A stretch of DNA of 64,000 nt from Nitrosomonas cryotolerans ATCC 49181 (GCF_900143275.1 NZ_FSRO01000001.1:1116001-1180000); one strand, 5' to 3'. Counted from the first letter of the stretch, positions 1 to 9,623 are shown. Translations and numbers: made by a program. Notes: generated by a model from the sequence alone, not told the origin.

Positions 1-815
1 CTACCTTGATCTTGTGCGAGTTCTTTCAATACGGACTTGAGGCGTTCTTCAAATTCTCCTCGATATTTGGCGCCGGCCAATAATGCGGCCATATCGAGTG
101 ACAGTACTCTTTTATTTTTTAGATTTTCTGGGACCTCTCCCTTGATGATACGTTGAGCCAGGCCTTCTACAATCGCAGTCTTACCCACACCCGGTTCACC
201 AATTAATACCGGATTATTTTTAGTGCGTCGTTGCAGTACCTGGATGGCACGACGAATCTCATCATCACGCCCTATTACGGGGTCAAGTTTTCCTAGCCGA
301 GCACGTTCGGTTAGATCCAGGGTATATTTCTTTAGTGATTCACGGCTAGTTTCAGCTTCCGCATCGGTGATGTTCTCTCCGCCGCGTACCGCAATGATTG
401 CCTGTTCCAGCGCGGCATAATTGGCACCATGTTGTTTTAATAATAACCCTGTCTCACCTTTGTCTTGAAGAATGGCCAGTAGAAACATTTCTGATGCAAT
501 AAACTGATCATTCCGTTTCTGTGCTTCCTTATCAGCGAGATTGAGCAGATTACCAAGCGTACGTGAAATACCAATTTCTCCACCAGTACCCTCTACTTTA
601 GATAAGCGCTGTATACTTTTTCTTAGTGCGTCCCGAATGGCTACAGCATTTGCACCAGAACGCTGTAGTAATGAAACGGTGCCACCATCTTGTTGTTGTA
701 ATAGCGCCAGTAGAAGATGCTGGGGTTCAATGTACGCATTATCCTGGCCAACAGCTATGCTTTGTGCATCAGCTAATGCCTGTTGAAATTTGGTGGTTAA
801 TTTCTCATAACGCAT
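1..815 (-). CDS. clpB: ATP-dependent disaggregase ClpB, N-terminal part (cut by window edge)
   Basis: The first 271 residues of a protein usually about 860 long; the rest lies beyond the left edge. Residues 1-145 form the double Clp-N repeat, followed by the start of the first AAA+ module with Walker A GEPGVGKT at 206-213. ClpB is a cytosolic hexamer that threads aggregated proteins through its pore and works with DnaK, DnaJ and GrpE, which are encoded at 52.7-56.5 kb. The ATG at 815 is preceded by a GGGAG ribosome site and by a sigma32-type promoter, so heat-shock control is expected. The family assignment is secure. Confidence 0.97.
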   Translation of the reverse strand, partial: MRYEKLTTKFQQALADAQSIAVGQDNAYIEPQHLLLALLQQQDGGTVSLLQRSGANAVAIRDALRKSIQRLSKVEGTGGEIGISRTLGNLLNLADKEAQKRNDQFIASEMFLLAILQDKGETGLLLKQHGANYAALEQAIIAVRGGENITDAEAETSRESLKKYTLDLTERARLGKLDPVIGRDDEIRRAIQVLQRRTKNNPVLIGEPGVGKTAIVEGLAQRIIKGEVPENLKNKRVLSLDMAALLAGAKYRGEFEERLKSVLKELAQDQG

Positions 816-846
816 GGAATGCTCCCATAATAGATAATTAACTTCT

Positions 847-874
847 AGGTGGGGGAATCGAGAAAAATTTCAAG
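847..874 (-). promoter_or_regulatory. sigma32-type heat-shock promoter of clpB
   Basis: Read on the minus strand, CTTGAAA (868-874) is followed after 12 bases by CCCCCACCT (847-855). This closely matches the E. coli RpoH consensus (CTTGAAA, 11-16 bases, CCCCATnT). It lies about 35 bases upstream of the clpB ATG, where a promoter is expected. Confidence 0.75.
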
Positions 875-1064
875 AGCGCATTGTTTTGAAAAACCGAATT
901 AAACAACTAGATATGGCAGGAATTCCTCGATAGTATCCAATATGCCGTAAGCTTTTATCGTTCAGATCTATGGGAATATGAGTATATTAATAGATTTTGC
1001 ATGTGGCAATAGGTTGTAATATCAGATTCCAAGTCATACTGAACCGCCTCCAGACAGTGATTCT

Positions 1065-2576
1065 TCAATCTGTTGCACCCGGAGTCTGCTTTTGTACTTC
1101 ATTTTGCACTTCAGGGTAAGGATACAAGAGGTTGAGTGCGATGCTTTTTCCCGCTGTCTCAGTGATACGTACGTGTTCGCGTTTTAATTCGCGTGCATGG
1201 TGCAACCCGCATGAATGAGCAATCATATTAATTTCTTTATTGACATTGATAGCATAATTAGCGACGCGCAAGTATTTTTCCTGTACAACCAGACCTTTCT
1301 GCAGACGTGCGTCATGCGTTGTGACGCCGGTGGGGCAAGTATTTGTATGGCAACGCATGGCCTGGATACATCCGAGCGAAAACATGAAGCCCCGCGCGGT
1401 ATTAATAAAATCAGCACCTGCACATAGTGCCCATGCTCCTTGCGCTGAAGTTACTAGTTTTCCGGCCGCAACTATCCGTATGCGCTGCTTTAAGCCAGAC
1501 TGCAATAATGAATCAACAACCCGCGGCAATGCTTCTGTAATCGACAGACTTACATAATCGAGCAAGGTTTCTGGTGCAGCACCGCTGCCACCCTCGCCAC
1601 CATCAATAGTGATAAAATCTGGTGCGTATTCATGACCCCGTCGATTGATGGCATTGCATAATTCATTGATAAAATGCCATCCACCAATCGCTGTTTTTAT
1701 ACCGACTGGACGTCCTGTGAGATCTCGAATATAAATAATTTTATCGAGTAACTCGTCAATGCTGCCAATATCTCTGTGGCGATTGGGGCTAATCGAGTCC
1801 TGATGTGCAGGAATACCGCGAATGGCAGCGATTTCATGACCTATTTTAGCAGCTGGGAGTAATCCGCCTTTGCCTGGTTTGGCTCCTTGGGAAAGTTTTA
1901 TTTCGAATGCTTTAACTACCTTGGCGAGTTCTTTGGCGCGTTCTGGCGAGAAATTACCGTTTTCATCACGAATACCGTATTTGGCTGTGCCAATTTGCAT
2001 GATAACGTCGCAGTCGCCTTCCTGATGGTAAGGTGCAAGACCGCCTTCTCCCGTATTTAACCAGCATCCAGCCTTTTCTGCGCCGCGTGATAATGCACGG
2101 ACAGCCGGTGCTGAAATAGCGCCATAGCTCATCCCGCTGATATTGATAATTGATCGGGCCGCAAAGGGATGCTTACAATAGCCTTCACCAATCAGAAGTG
2201 AGGGGGTGGGTAGTTGTTCTTCTTCCAAGATAGGAAATGCCGCATTAACAAAAATAATTGAGCCGGGTTCGCGCAAATCATAGGTAGAACCAAAGCCAAC
2301 TATACTGCCCTTATCTTTTGCATTCTTATAAACCCAGGCTCGTGTTGCGCGGTTAAACGGCATTTCATCTCTGTCATTGGAAAAGAAGTACTGTCGAAAA
2401 TATTTTCCCTGTTTTTCGAAAATAAAACGTAGCCGTCCGATTACTGGATAGTTGCGCAATACGGCATGTTTCTTCTGAGTGATATCCTGGATGAACCACA
2501 GTATGATCGTACCAATAATGAGAAGGCCCAACATAGTGCCTATACTATATATAATCAAATCTATTACACTTGGCAT
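1065..2576 (-). CDS. FMN-binding glutamate synthase-domain protein, membrane-anchored
   Basis: A 503-residue protein with one N-terminal membrane segment (about residues 5-30) and then a stand-alone glutamate-synthase domain 2 (FMN-binding TIM barrel). Family hallmarks visible are GKGGLLP, the HQDSISPNRH stretch, GEGGSGAAP and CHTNTCPTG, the last corresponding to the Fe-S/FMN region of GltB. The glutaminase and central domains of real glutamate synthase are absent, and no small subunit lies nearby. Such proteins are widespread, but their substrate is not established. It could be a flavin oxidoreductase of unknown electron partner. It stands alone, convergent with nothing and divergent from nadC. 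Confidence 0.85.
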   Translation of the reverse strand: MPSVIDLIIYSIGTMLGLLIIGTIILWFIQDITQKKHAVLRNYPVIGRLRFIFEKQGKYFRQYFFSNDRDEMPFNRATRAWVYKNAKDKGSIVGFGSTYDLREPGSIIFVNAAFPILEEEQLPTPSLLIGEGYCKHPFAARSIINISGMSYGAISAPAVRALSRGAEKAGCWLNTGEGGLAPYHQEGDCDVIMQIGTAKYGIRDENGNFSPERAKELAKVVKAFEIKLSQGAKPGKGGLLPAAKIGHEIAAIRGIPAHQDSISPNRHRDIGSIDELLDKIIYIRDLTGRPVGIKTAIGGWHFINELCNAINRRGHEYAPDFITIDGGEGGSGAAPETLLDYVSLSITEALPRVVDSLLQSGLKQRIRIVAAGKLVTSAQGAWALCAGADFINTARGFMFSLGCIQAMRCHTNTCPTGVTTHDARLQKGLVVQEKYLRVANYAINVNKEINMIAHSCGLHHARELKREHVRITETAGKSIALNLLYPYPEVQNEVQKQTPGATD

Positions 2577-2662
2577 GTTGCCTCCTTTTTCATATGGCTG
2601 ACATATACTATTCCATTTACATACGTTGCGTGAATTCTTTAGGCTGATAGGAGTTTTAAAAT

Positions 2663-3499
2663 TTGCTAGATGAAATTAGAAATAACGTCAGGCAGGCATT
2701 GATAGAAGACATCGGAGAAGGTGATTTAACTGCATCACTGATTCCAGCTGAAAAGAACCTGACTGCTTATATTATAAATAGAGGGGTTGCTGTTTTATGT
2801 GGTATTCCATGGTTCGAAGCCTGTTTTCAGGCACTCTCATCAGAGATTCAGATACACTGGTTTGCCAAAGACGGAGAAGTGGTTTACGCAGATCAGAAGA
2901 TATGTGAGATCAAAGGAAATGCCCGGATCTTATTAACGGCTGAACGAACTGCATTAAATTTTCTACAGGTATTGTCTGCAGTTGCAACCTGTACACAACA
3001 TTACGTTGAGGCTGTGTCAGGCACAAAAGCAGTCATTGTTGATACTCGTAAAACGTTGCCAGGACTTAGATTCGCACAAAAATATGCGGTTAAATGCGGC
3101 GGGGGGGTGAATCACCGTTTTGGACTGTATGACGGCATATTAATTAAAGAGAATCATATTATTGCAGCCGGTGGAGTTAGGCAGGCTTTGAGTAGCGCAC
3201 AGGAGATTGCACCCCATGGTATATTTATTCAAATTGAGGTAGAAACATTAGAAGAATTGCAGATCGCGTTGACGGCCGGTGCAAAAATGATTTTATTAGA
3301 TAATTTTAGTCTGAATCAGTTGCGTGAGGCCGTTGTTCTGGCCAGCCAGGCAACAGGTGAGCGCGCGATATTAGAAGCATCTGGGAATGTTACCTTGGAA
3401 AAGGTACGCAGGATAGCGGAAACAGGGGTAGATAGAATTTCTATTGGAAGCCTGACAAAGGATATAAAGGCCGTTGATTTATCGATGCGTTTTTCATAG
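2663..3499 (+). CDS. nadC: nicotinate-nucleotide pyrophosphorylase (quinolinate phosphoribosyltransferase)
   Basis: A 278-residue cytosolic enzyme that converts quinolinate and PRPP to nicotinate mononucleotide in de novo NAD synthesis. It carries the typical N-terminal EDIGEGDLT, the RTALNFLQ segment, the DTRKTLPGLR active-site loop, the KENHI lysine and the C-terminal EASGNV and SIGSLT phosphate-binding motifs. The chosen start is a TTG, because GGAG sits about 8 bases upstream and the family N-terminus begins there. Length is normal. nadA and nadB are not adjacent. Confidence 0.96.
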   Translation: MLDEIRNNVRQALIEDIGEGDLTASLIPAEKNLTAYIINRGVAVLCGIPWFEACFQALSSEIQIHWFAKDGEVVYADQKICEIKGNARILLTAERTALNFLQVLSAVATCTQHYVEAVSGTKAVIVDTRKTLPGLRFAQKYAVKCGGGVNHRFGLYDGILIKENHIIAAGGVRQALSSAQEIAPHGIFIQIEVETLEELQIALTAGAKMILLDNFSLNQLREAVVLASQATGERAILEASGNVTLEKVRRIAETGVDRISIGSLTKDIKAVDLSMRFS

Positions 3500-3678
3500 A
3501 GAACGGATGTTCAAATTAAAGCATATGATTGATGTTGACCGGCCCGTCTACCCGTAGATAGCGCTATTTTATCGGATACTGTTACTTTTATCAGTTTCAG
3601 TTGATAACGCCATCATGTATGCATCATGGCAACGACAGAGTATATTGGGTCGTTCGCCATAAATTCTGAGGATACTAT

Positions 3679-4335
3679 CTATTTTTCCATAGTGTTAATG
3701 AAAGCATTTGCTTCATGAATGGATTTTTCCATCGAAGTGATCAAGGATGACACGTCCGCCTTCATGATTCCTAATTCTCCTTTTAGCGAAGCAATCGCGC
3801 GTGCATTAAGATTGTGCTTCAGAAACAATACATGGTCACTGAATACGCGGAGTACCGGTTTAATTTTGGTTTCTGCACTTTTCATTAAAGAGAGAAGCTG
3901 CCTGTAGTGTGTTTTAGTTGCATTCAGCTTATTCTGGCTGCTATGTTTAAGTGAGATATTGTTATATTGCGTGATTTCTTGTTCCCATTCGGAAAATAAT
4001 GCTTGAGCAATATCTTCTATATCTGCAATACGCTTACTGACTTCCTGGGCTTTACTGACACTGGCTTCGTACTCACTGTTTAATTGATTGTATATCGTTT
4101 CGAGATCGCCTCCTTTAAAGTTGGTGACAGCGGTAAACTGTGCCAACGCGGATTTAAATTGTGCTTTGGTTTCCTCTTGTGTGTCGCGGGCTTTTTCAAC
4201 CCGATAAACCATGACATCTCGTTTAGGGATGCCTACTTTTTCTAATATGCCGTATTGCACACTTGAGCAAGCAAGTAAGCTTGAAACAAAAGAGAAAATG
4301 AATAAACGCTGTAAAAAATACACAAGTGTCTCCAT
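3679..4335 (-). CDS. DUF2959-like lipoprotein, coiled-coil
   Basis: Starting at the ATG at 4335 gives 218 residues with a lipoprotein signal (hydrophobic stretch, then LLACSS) and a mostly helical, charged body ending at INTMEK. An upstream in-frame extension would overlap the next gene and hide the signal peptide, so it was rejected. The sequence resembles DUF2959 proteins, whose function is unknown. It lies 56 bases after the Tam41-like gene on the same strand, so it may be the last gene of the lipid locus and could act in the envelope. That role is inferred from position only. Confidence 0.7.
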   Translation of the reverse strand: METLVYFLQRLFIFSFVSSLLACSSVQYGILEKVGIPKRDVMVYRVEKARDTQEETKAQFKSALAQFTAVTNFKGGDLETIYNQLNSEYEASVSKAQEVSKRIADIEDIAQALFSEWEQEITQYNNISLKHSSQNKLNATKTHYRQLLSLMKSAETKIKPVLRVFSDHVLFLKHNLNARAIASLKGELGIMKADVSSLITSMEKSIHEANAFINTMEK

Positions 4336-4391
4336 TGATAGTTTTAAATAAAAAAACGGTAGCCTGGTTTTATTTTTATAGAAAAGGTTTT

Positions 4392-5363
4392 TTAACGCAA
4401 TATGCCGCGTCGTAGCAATTGCCACATGACTTTATAACCCCAAAGAACAGGGTGGCGTCGTAACATGGGCGTGATTTCAATATGGATGCCGGTATGCCGC
4501 TCAATTTTCCACGCGGCATAATCAAGACAATCCCGAAAAGTAATGCTGGCCTTGGTTAGGCGTAAAATAGATAGAATACGTCCTTGCCAGCGCCGCAGAC
4601 GCCAATGCCATCGTGCACGCCGCCGAGTTGCTGTACTGGTTAGGCAGCGGTAATGCCCGCTTGACTGTATTTCAAATATGTCTGTTAATACAGGTCTTGC
4701 GGCCGCAGTGAGTTGCGCAAAGTTATCTAGATTCAAACGTGCGAGGTAGCGTGCTCGTGTTTCTCGTTCTGGTCGCAATTCTGCTGCATAAGTGAGCGTC
4801 AGGCAACGCGTCCATATTTCTTCGATATCGATTGTACAAGTGTTTTGTGCTTCAATACCTGTTCTGAGAAAAGTAATCACTGCATGGGCCAGTGCATGAT
4901 AGATACGCTGGCGGCTTATTTCATTGCGTGCGTAGAGCAGGCGGGATGGCTGAGCAAAACGCGCCCAGATATAAGGGTGAAACCAGTATTGGGCTCCTTG
5001 TTCAAAATCCGTTGTTGAGATAACTGCATACTTGGCACGTAGTGTTTTGCCTTGATGAGAGACCTCAAGGTAGAACACATTGGGTGGTAACCAGGTATTC
5101 AGATAGCTTAAATGACGTTCTGAATAAGCATTACGGTAGCTATCAACGATAACGTAAAGATCCACGATTCCTTCATCCAGATCGCGGGAATGCAAACAGG
5201 ATCCATACAGTATGACCGCATCCAGTGCGGTATCAAAGCGTGTGACAACGGCATCGACCAGAATGGAGAAATCTGCTGCTACCGTTTTTTCGCTTTGTGC
5301 TGTTATTTCAGCTAATAAGGCAGTGGGTAGTGGTTTGGTAGATACGGGAAAAGAAGCTGTCAT
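4392..5363 (-). CDS. Tam41-like nucleotidyltransferase (candidate ceramide-phosphate/phosphatidate cytidylyltransferase)
   Basis: A 323-residue protein with a nucleotidyltransferase core: YGS at 53-55, acidic residues D68 and D74 in the pattern VDLYVIVD, then a YSE..LSYLN stretch and KYAVIS. This order resembles mitochondrial Tam41, which makes CDP-diacylglycerol from phosphatidate and CTP, and is unlike the membrane enzyme CdsA. The C-terminal third is basic and may bind membranes. It is 15 bases downstream of the lipid kinase, so the kinase product is a natural substrate. From memory, a nucleotidyltransferase of this kind is part of the Caulobacter cpg genes. The exact lipid substrate is inferred. 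Confidence 0.65.
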   Translation of the reverse strand: MTASFPVSTKPLPTALLAEITAQSEKTVAADFSILVDAVVTRFDTALDAVILYGSCLHSRDLDEGIVDLYVIVDSYRNAYSERHLSYLNTWLPPNVFYLEVSHQGKTLRAKYAVISTTDFEQGAQYWFHPYIWARFAQPSRLLYARNEISRQRIYHALAHAVITFLRTGIEAQNTCTIDIEEIWTRCLTLTYAAELRPERETRARYLARLNLDNFAQLTAAARPVLTDIFEIQSSGHYRCLTSTATRRRARWHWRLRRWQGRILSILRLTKASITFRDCLDYAAWKIERHTGIHIEITPMLRRHPVLWGYKVMWQLLRRGILR

Positions 5364-5378
5364 TGTGAGTTGCAGATC

Positions 5379-6458
5379 CTATAGCGCTAAAAAGTTGATG
5401 GGGTCTGTTGCCGTAATATATAAGGGAATATCCTGGCTGACTGACCGATACAGTTCGCCATCTACAATATATTCGTCATTCATGTGCAATGCCAATGCGT
5501 GTGTGTTGTAGCTGTGATAACCTTCCTCTTCTTTGAGTATGCGCCCTCGGCCTGAAAGCAAAGGCCATAATGAGGACCAGAGGTGCTTGCGTTGTTGGTC
5601 TACCCATGTGATATGAAGTGGTGCCTGTTCTTGTCCCCAGTAGGGGCGTATGCCCAAGAGCAGACAGTCCAGTGCACTAACAAGCGCAAACAGGTAGGTT
5701 CCATGATGTGTTTTGCCATTGGCATCAAGTATGGACATTTGAACGGGTGCCCATTCATTTTGATGGCTACCCAGAATCATACCTGCCAGGGAACGTAGCA
5801 TAATAAGAAGAGTAAATATCCCACCGGTTAGGCCCAGTTGTTTAACGCTACTACGGGAAAATTTGACGCCTCTTGCAACCAACCCGACAGCAAAGAATAG
5901 TCCATATATTTTGGTAGAGCCTGCTTGTTCGATACACAAAACAGAGCGTCGTATCAATATCGGTGTCGATGGCTGCAGCAGATAGGATCGGAGTCGCTGC
6001 AGGGCCTGCTCCGGTTTGCCACGAATGCCCAGATCCAGTGATGTCATATTGGTTGTGCCACCTGGAATAATAGCCAGCAGAGGCCATTTGGCACGTGGTT
6101 GAGTTGCGAACAAATGGCTGAGTACAGCATGTATTGTGCCATCTCCTGCTACAATGACTAATAAATCAATTTCAGCTTGCATGAGTGCATCGACTGATGT
6201 TTGGAACGCCACTGCACTGCTGGCTTCGCGGATAAGGCCGCAAGGTATGTCGCTGAGTGCTTTTTTTATAATCTTTCCACGTTTCCGGACCTGTCCACTC
6301 ATAGGGTTAAAAAGCAACCCAACCTTGGCAGTCCCTGATTCCAGACGGTTAATACAGACTTGTTGGCTCATGGGTGCCATTCCGAAAAACATCGTTGACT
6401 GAAGTGAGTGATCCGCTTCCCGAGGGGGCGAATAAAATGTCTCCTGCTGAGTAGCCAA
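5379..6458 (-). CDS. lipid kinase, diacylglycerol/sphingosine-kinase family
   Basis: A 359-residue protein with the DAGK catalytic fold: nucleotide-binding AGDGT at 104-108 (usually GGDGT), PGGTTN at 132-137 and LFNPMSG near residue 49. It would phosphorylate a lipid hydroxyl with ATP on the inner membrane face. It sits between a CDP-alcohol transferase and a Tam41-like cytidylyltransferase, suggesting the product is activated with CTP and given a headgroup. A ceramide or diacylglycerol substrate cannot be told from sequence alone. The start given is TTG without a clear ribosome site; ATG codons at 6392, 6380 and 6371 are alternatives. Confidence 0.8.
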   Translation of the reverse strand: MATQQETFYSPPREADHSLQSTMFFGMAPMSQQVCINRLESGTAKVGLLFNPMSGQVRKRGKIIKKALSDIPCGLIREASSAVAFQTSVDALMQAEIDLLVIVAGDGTIHAVLSHLFATQPRAKWPLLAIIPGGTTNMTSLDLGIRGKPEQALQRLRSYLLQPSTPILIRRSVLCIEQAGSTKIYGLFFAVGLVARGVKFSRSSVKQLGLTGGIFTLLIMLRSLAGMILGSHQNEWAPVQMSILDANGKTHHGTYLFALVSALDCLLLGIRPYWGQEQAPLHITWVDQQRKHLWSSLWPLLSGRGRILKEEEGYHSYNTHALALHMNDEYIVDGELYRSVSQDIPLYITATDPINFLAL

Positions 6459-6510
6459 TCTGATCGCTCGATGTGTTTTCTATTTTTGCATGCAGTTATT
6501 GGGAGCATGA

Positions 6511-7740
6511 TTAACCCTGATTTTTGGATTCAATTGGTGCGCGGGTAAAAATTCTGACTGCGAGCTCATTCCTGTCTTGACTGGGGTCAATGTCTTGCAA
6601 CCATGAACGTAAAGGTCGATGATGGCGCCAAGTGCGCCATCCAGCTATGAGTCGTCCGCTCAGAATAGCTGTGGAAAGTAAGTGCCAGATAATCACTAGC
6701 AAAAAACCGATATCAGGCCGCCCTGTTAGCCAGCCATAGGTTAATAAGATCAGGTTGGGATTGCGCCGTGCCGTAATCAAACGATTAAATGAATCGAGTT
6801 TGCGCCAGATAAAGATATCAAATGGGGCTAACCAAAGCTGAAAGGCTCCCTCGCATAAGCGCCCGCCGACATAGCCAATAAACATCAACCATATCAGTGA
6901 TTCTAGATGCGTAATGGGATTTAACGTGGTTGCCAGTCCTATTCCCCAAGCGAAATACCAGATAGGCGGGTGAATAATATCCAGTCCGTGATCTAGTATA
7001 TCGCCTAGGCGGCTTGATGTGACCGTGACGCGTGCCAGCTTCCCATCTACGGTATCTAGGAAGGTCATGAACCAGCCCATTGCCAAACCGGTGCCGAAGT
7101 AGCCTTGCCAGAATGCAATTCCGGCGAGCACGGCGAATACCAAGCTGAGTAAGGTAACCTGATTGGGTTGTATGCCATAACGAACACAAAAGTGTGTTGA
7201 CCAGTATGCAGGCCAAGGCCATAGCCACTTTGTGACAAGATCGGTGACGCCTTTATACGACCCAGCAAAAAGCTCTGCTTCGAGTAACTTACGATTTGTC
7301 TGGTTGATGGGTAATAGGTAGGGTGGATCCTTTTTCTTCAAATTTTGCTGAAAATCGATTTTTAAATCTTTAAGGTCATAGCGGGGGAGTGCAGAAATAG
7401 CCCGTGTTGTACCATTATCTAATAGCGCTTTAAGTATCTGCCTGGCTTGAGCGCTATCCGTGCGTACTGCTACTGGCATCTCATGATAGCTGTACAGAGC
7501 CATTTGTGACTGCATTGTGATCAATGCTGTTAATACCCTGATGTCGAATAAATAATTGGCAGATAAAAAGAGTACCGGCGCTGTCGCTGGAATTTCTTCT
7601 ATACTATTGACCAGTATGGTTTGTTTGATGCTCCTGAGCATACGTTGCAGGCGTTCTTGACCACTTAGACCCCAAATCTTTGTTTCACTTTCACCGATGA
7701 TATAAATATAAGTTGACATTTTTATTATATTGCTGTCCAA
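6511..7740 (-). CDS. CDP-alcohol phosphatidyltransferase with N-terminal nucleotidyltransferase-like region
   Basis: A 409-residue protein. The C-terminal half is a multi-pass membrane CDP-alcohol transferase with a complete catalytic motif: D229, D232-G233, A236-R237, G246, D250 and D254. Residues 1-150 are soluble and faintly resemble a degenerate sugar-phosphate nucleotidyltransferase domain, as in fused inositol-phosphate cytidylyltransferase/synthase enzymes; the usual glycine-rich loop is not seen. It would move a phospho-lipid group from a CDP-lipid to an alcohol. It lies 52 bases upstream of the lipid kinase. The start could be TTG 7740 or ATG 7719; neither has a strong ribosome site. 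Confidence 0.8.
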   Translation of the reverse strand: MDSNIIKMSTYIYIIGESETKIWGLSGQERLQRMLRSIKQTILVNSIEEIPATAPVLFLSANYLFDIRVLTALITMQSQMALYSYHEMPVAVRTDSAQARQILKALLDNGTTRAISALPRYDLKDLKIDFQQNLKKKDPPYLLPINQTNRKLLEAELFAGSYKGVTDLVTKWLWPWPAYWSTHFCVRYGIQPNQVTLLSLVFAVLAGIAFWQGYFGTGLAMGWFMTFLDTVDGKLARVTVTSSRLGDILDHGLDIIHPPIWYFAWGIGLATTLNPITHLESLIWLMFIGYVGGRLCEGAFQLWLAPFDIFIWRKLDSFNRLITARRNPNLILLTYGWLTGRPDIGFLLVIIWHLLSTAILSGRLIAGWRTWRHHRPLRSWLQDIDPSQDRNELAVRIFTRAPIESKNQG

Positions 7741-7943
7741 TTTTTATTTGAATATATAGCGCGATTAAATGTGGCCGTCTCGTCTGCAGTTGGCCATATG
7801 AAAATAATGCAGCTTACAAATAGACACTACATCTCTGCCACGGTAATGGATTTTAATGATTAATCAAGAAATATTTTTTTATCAAATAGCGCGTAAAACT
7901 TCGTCCTTCAGGGCGGAGATATAAGCGCACAGGCGAAGCCTGT

Positions 7944-8360
7944 TTAATGCGGTCTTTGCTGTTGTTCAATATATTGCTTAATAATCGAGAGTGGTGCTCC
8001 ACCACAACTACCCGCAAAATAGCTTGGACTCCAAAGCATATTACCCCAAAGCTTATTTTTAATTTCGGGATAATTCTTTTTGCGAATAAGTCGGCTTGAA
8101 ACGCCTTTCAAACTATTTACCAAGTTAGAAATAGCAATTTTTGGTGGATAGTTAACTAAAAGGTGAATATGATCATGCTTACCGTTAAATTCCACCAATT
8201 CTGCTTCAAAATCCAAACACACGTTTTTAAATATTTCTTCCAAATCAATTAATACCCTTCCGGAGAAAACATCTCTACGGTATTTTGTTACAAAGACCAA
8301 ATGAACATGAAGATTAAAAATACAATGTCTTCCTGTTCTTACATCGTTATCAACTTGCAT
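7944..8360 (-). CDS. tnpA: IS200/IS605 transposase TnpA (Y1 HUH)
   Basis: A 138-residue single-strand transposase. The HUH metal-binding motif is HIH within HDHIHLLV, and the likely catalytic tyrosine is in IKQYIEQQ near the C-terminus. It excises and inserts one DNA strand by recognising the hairpins at both ends. This copy looks intact, whereas the one in copy 2 is frameshifted. It is divergent from tnpB, with about 30 bases between the start codons. Confidence 0.93.
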   Translation of the reverse strand: MQVDNDVRTGRHCIFNLHVHLVFVTKYRRDVFSGRVLIDLEEIFKNVCLDFEAELVEFNGKHDHIHLLVNYPPKIAISNLVNSLKGVSSRLIRKKNYPEIKNKLWGNMLWSPSYFAGSCGGAPLSIIKQYIEQQQRPH

Positions 8361-8390
8361 AGACTAATTCCTTTTTGTATAATTATAACC

Positions 8391-9623
8391 ATGAAGCAGA
8401 TTATACGCAAAGCCTTTAAATTTCGACTCAGTCCAAATTCTGACCAAATACAGAAGATGGTTGAGTTTGCGGGTGCTAATCGGTTTGTTTGGAATAAAGC
8501 CTTAGCAATGAATCTGTTCAGATTAGAGCAGAAACAGCCATTGCTTTGGTACAACGAGTTGTCATTTTGGCTAAAGCTATGGAAATCCTCAGAAGATTAT
8601 GGATTTCTAAAAACCGTTCATTCTCAACCGTTGCAACAAGCCTTAAAAAACTTAGAAAAAGCGTTCAAAGGCGGTTTTGATAAAAAACAGCCTTTAAAAC
8701 GGATTCCAAAATTCAAGAAAAAAGGTTTGAGTGACAGCTTTCGTTATCCACAAGGATTTAAGCTGGAGCAAGAGTCTAGCAAAGTGTTCTTGCCTAAAAT
8801 CGGTTGGGTGAAATATCGTAATTCACGCCAAGTCATTGGTGACGTTAAAAATATGACGATTTCCCGTAAAGGCGGTTATTGGTACGTGTCGATTCAGACT
8901 GAGTACGAGACCGAGCTAAAGCGTCATAGCTCAACCAGTATGATTGGTGTTGATATGGGCGTTACCCGCTTTGCAACCTTGTCAGACGGCTCATACGTAG
9001 AACCTTTAAACAGTTTCAGAAAGTTATCAAAGAAACTGGCTTTTGAACAGCGTAAGCTGTCTAAAAAAGTCCGTTTCTCTGCTAACTGGAAAAAGCAGAA
9101 ACAAATCATTACCCGACTGCATGAGCGTATTGCCAATGCTCGTTTAGACTTCTTACACAAAACCTCAACCGAAATCAGCAAAAATCACGCAATGGTCGTA
9201 GTTGAGAATTTAAAGATAGGAAACATGTCTAAGAGTGCCAAGGGCAGTGTTGAAAAGCATGGTAAAAACGTCAAAGCGAAATCGGGTCTAAACAAATCCA
9301 TTCTTGACCAAGGATGGGGAATGTTCCTTTCGTTCTTGGAGTATAAACAGGCTTGTTCAGGCGGGGATGTATTGAAGGTAAACCCTCAATACACCTCTCA
9401 AACCTGCCCTAGATGTCAACATGTTAGTCGTGACAATCGCAAAAGCCAAAGTGCTTTTGAATGTACAGAATGTGGATTTAAGGCCAATGCCGACTTGGTA
9501 GGTGCCTTGAATGTACTTGAGCGAGGACATCGCTTGTTAGCCTGTGGAGTTGAAACGTTAGTTTCGTCTAAGAAGCAGGAACCAGTAGGCAGTAGCAATA
9601 CAAACCTACTCTTAACGGCTTAA
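8391..9623 (+). CDS. tnpB: TnpB RNA-guided nuclease of the IS605 element, copy 1
   Basis: A 410-residue TnpB, complete. RuvC catalytic residues are D188 (GVDMGVTRFA), E272 (VVENL) and D368 (NADL), with a zinc ribbon C339/C342/C358/C361 between the last two. The helix-turn-helix-like N-terminus begins MKQIIRKAFKFRLSP, and this ATG matches the start in the second copy; an in-frame extension of 30 residues upstream would overlap tnpA. TnpB proteins cut DNA next to a target motif, guided by an RNA from the element's right end, and help to keep the element. Confidence 0.95.
   Translation: MKQIIRKAFKFRLSPNSDQIQKMVEFAGANRFVWNKALAMNLFRLEQKQPLLWYNELSFWLKLWKSSEDYGFLKTVHSQPLQQALKNLEKAFKGGFDKKQPLKRIPKFKKKGLSDSFRYPQGFKLEQESSKVFLPKIGWVKYRNSRQVIGDVKNMTISRKGGYWYVSIQTEYETELKRHSSTSMIGVDMGVTRFATLSDGSYVEPLNSFRKLSKKLAFEQRKLSKKVRFSANWKKQKQIITRLHERIANARLDFLHKTSTEISKNHAMVVVENLKIGNMSKSAKGSVEKHGKNVKAKSGLNKSILDQGWGMFLSFLEYKQACSGGDVLKVNPQYTSQTCPRCQHVSRDNRKSQSAFECTECGFKANADLVGALNVLERGHRLLACGVETLVSSKKQEPVGSSNTNLLLTA

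Noticed and set aside
5212-5511. Plus-strand open frames opposite the lipid locus
   Set aside because: Shadows of genes with clear catalytic motifs on the minus strand.
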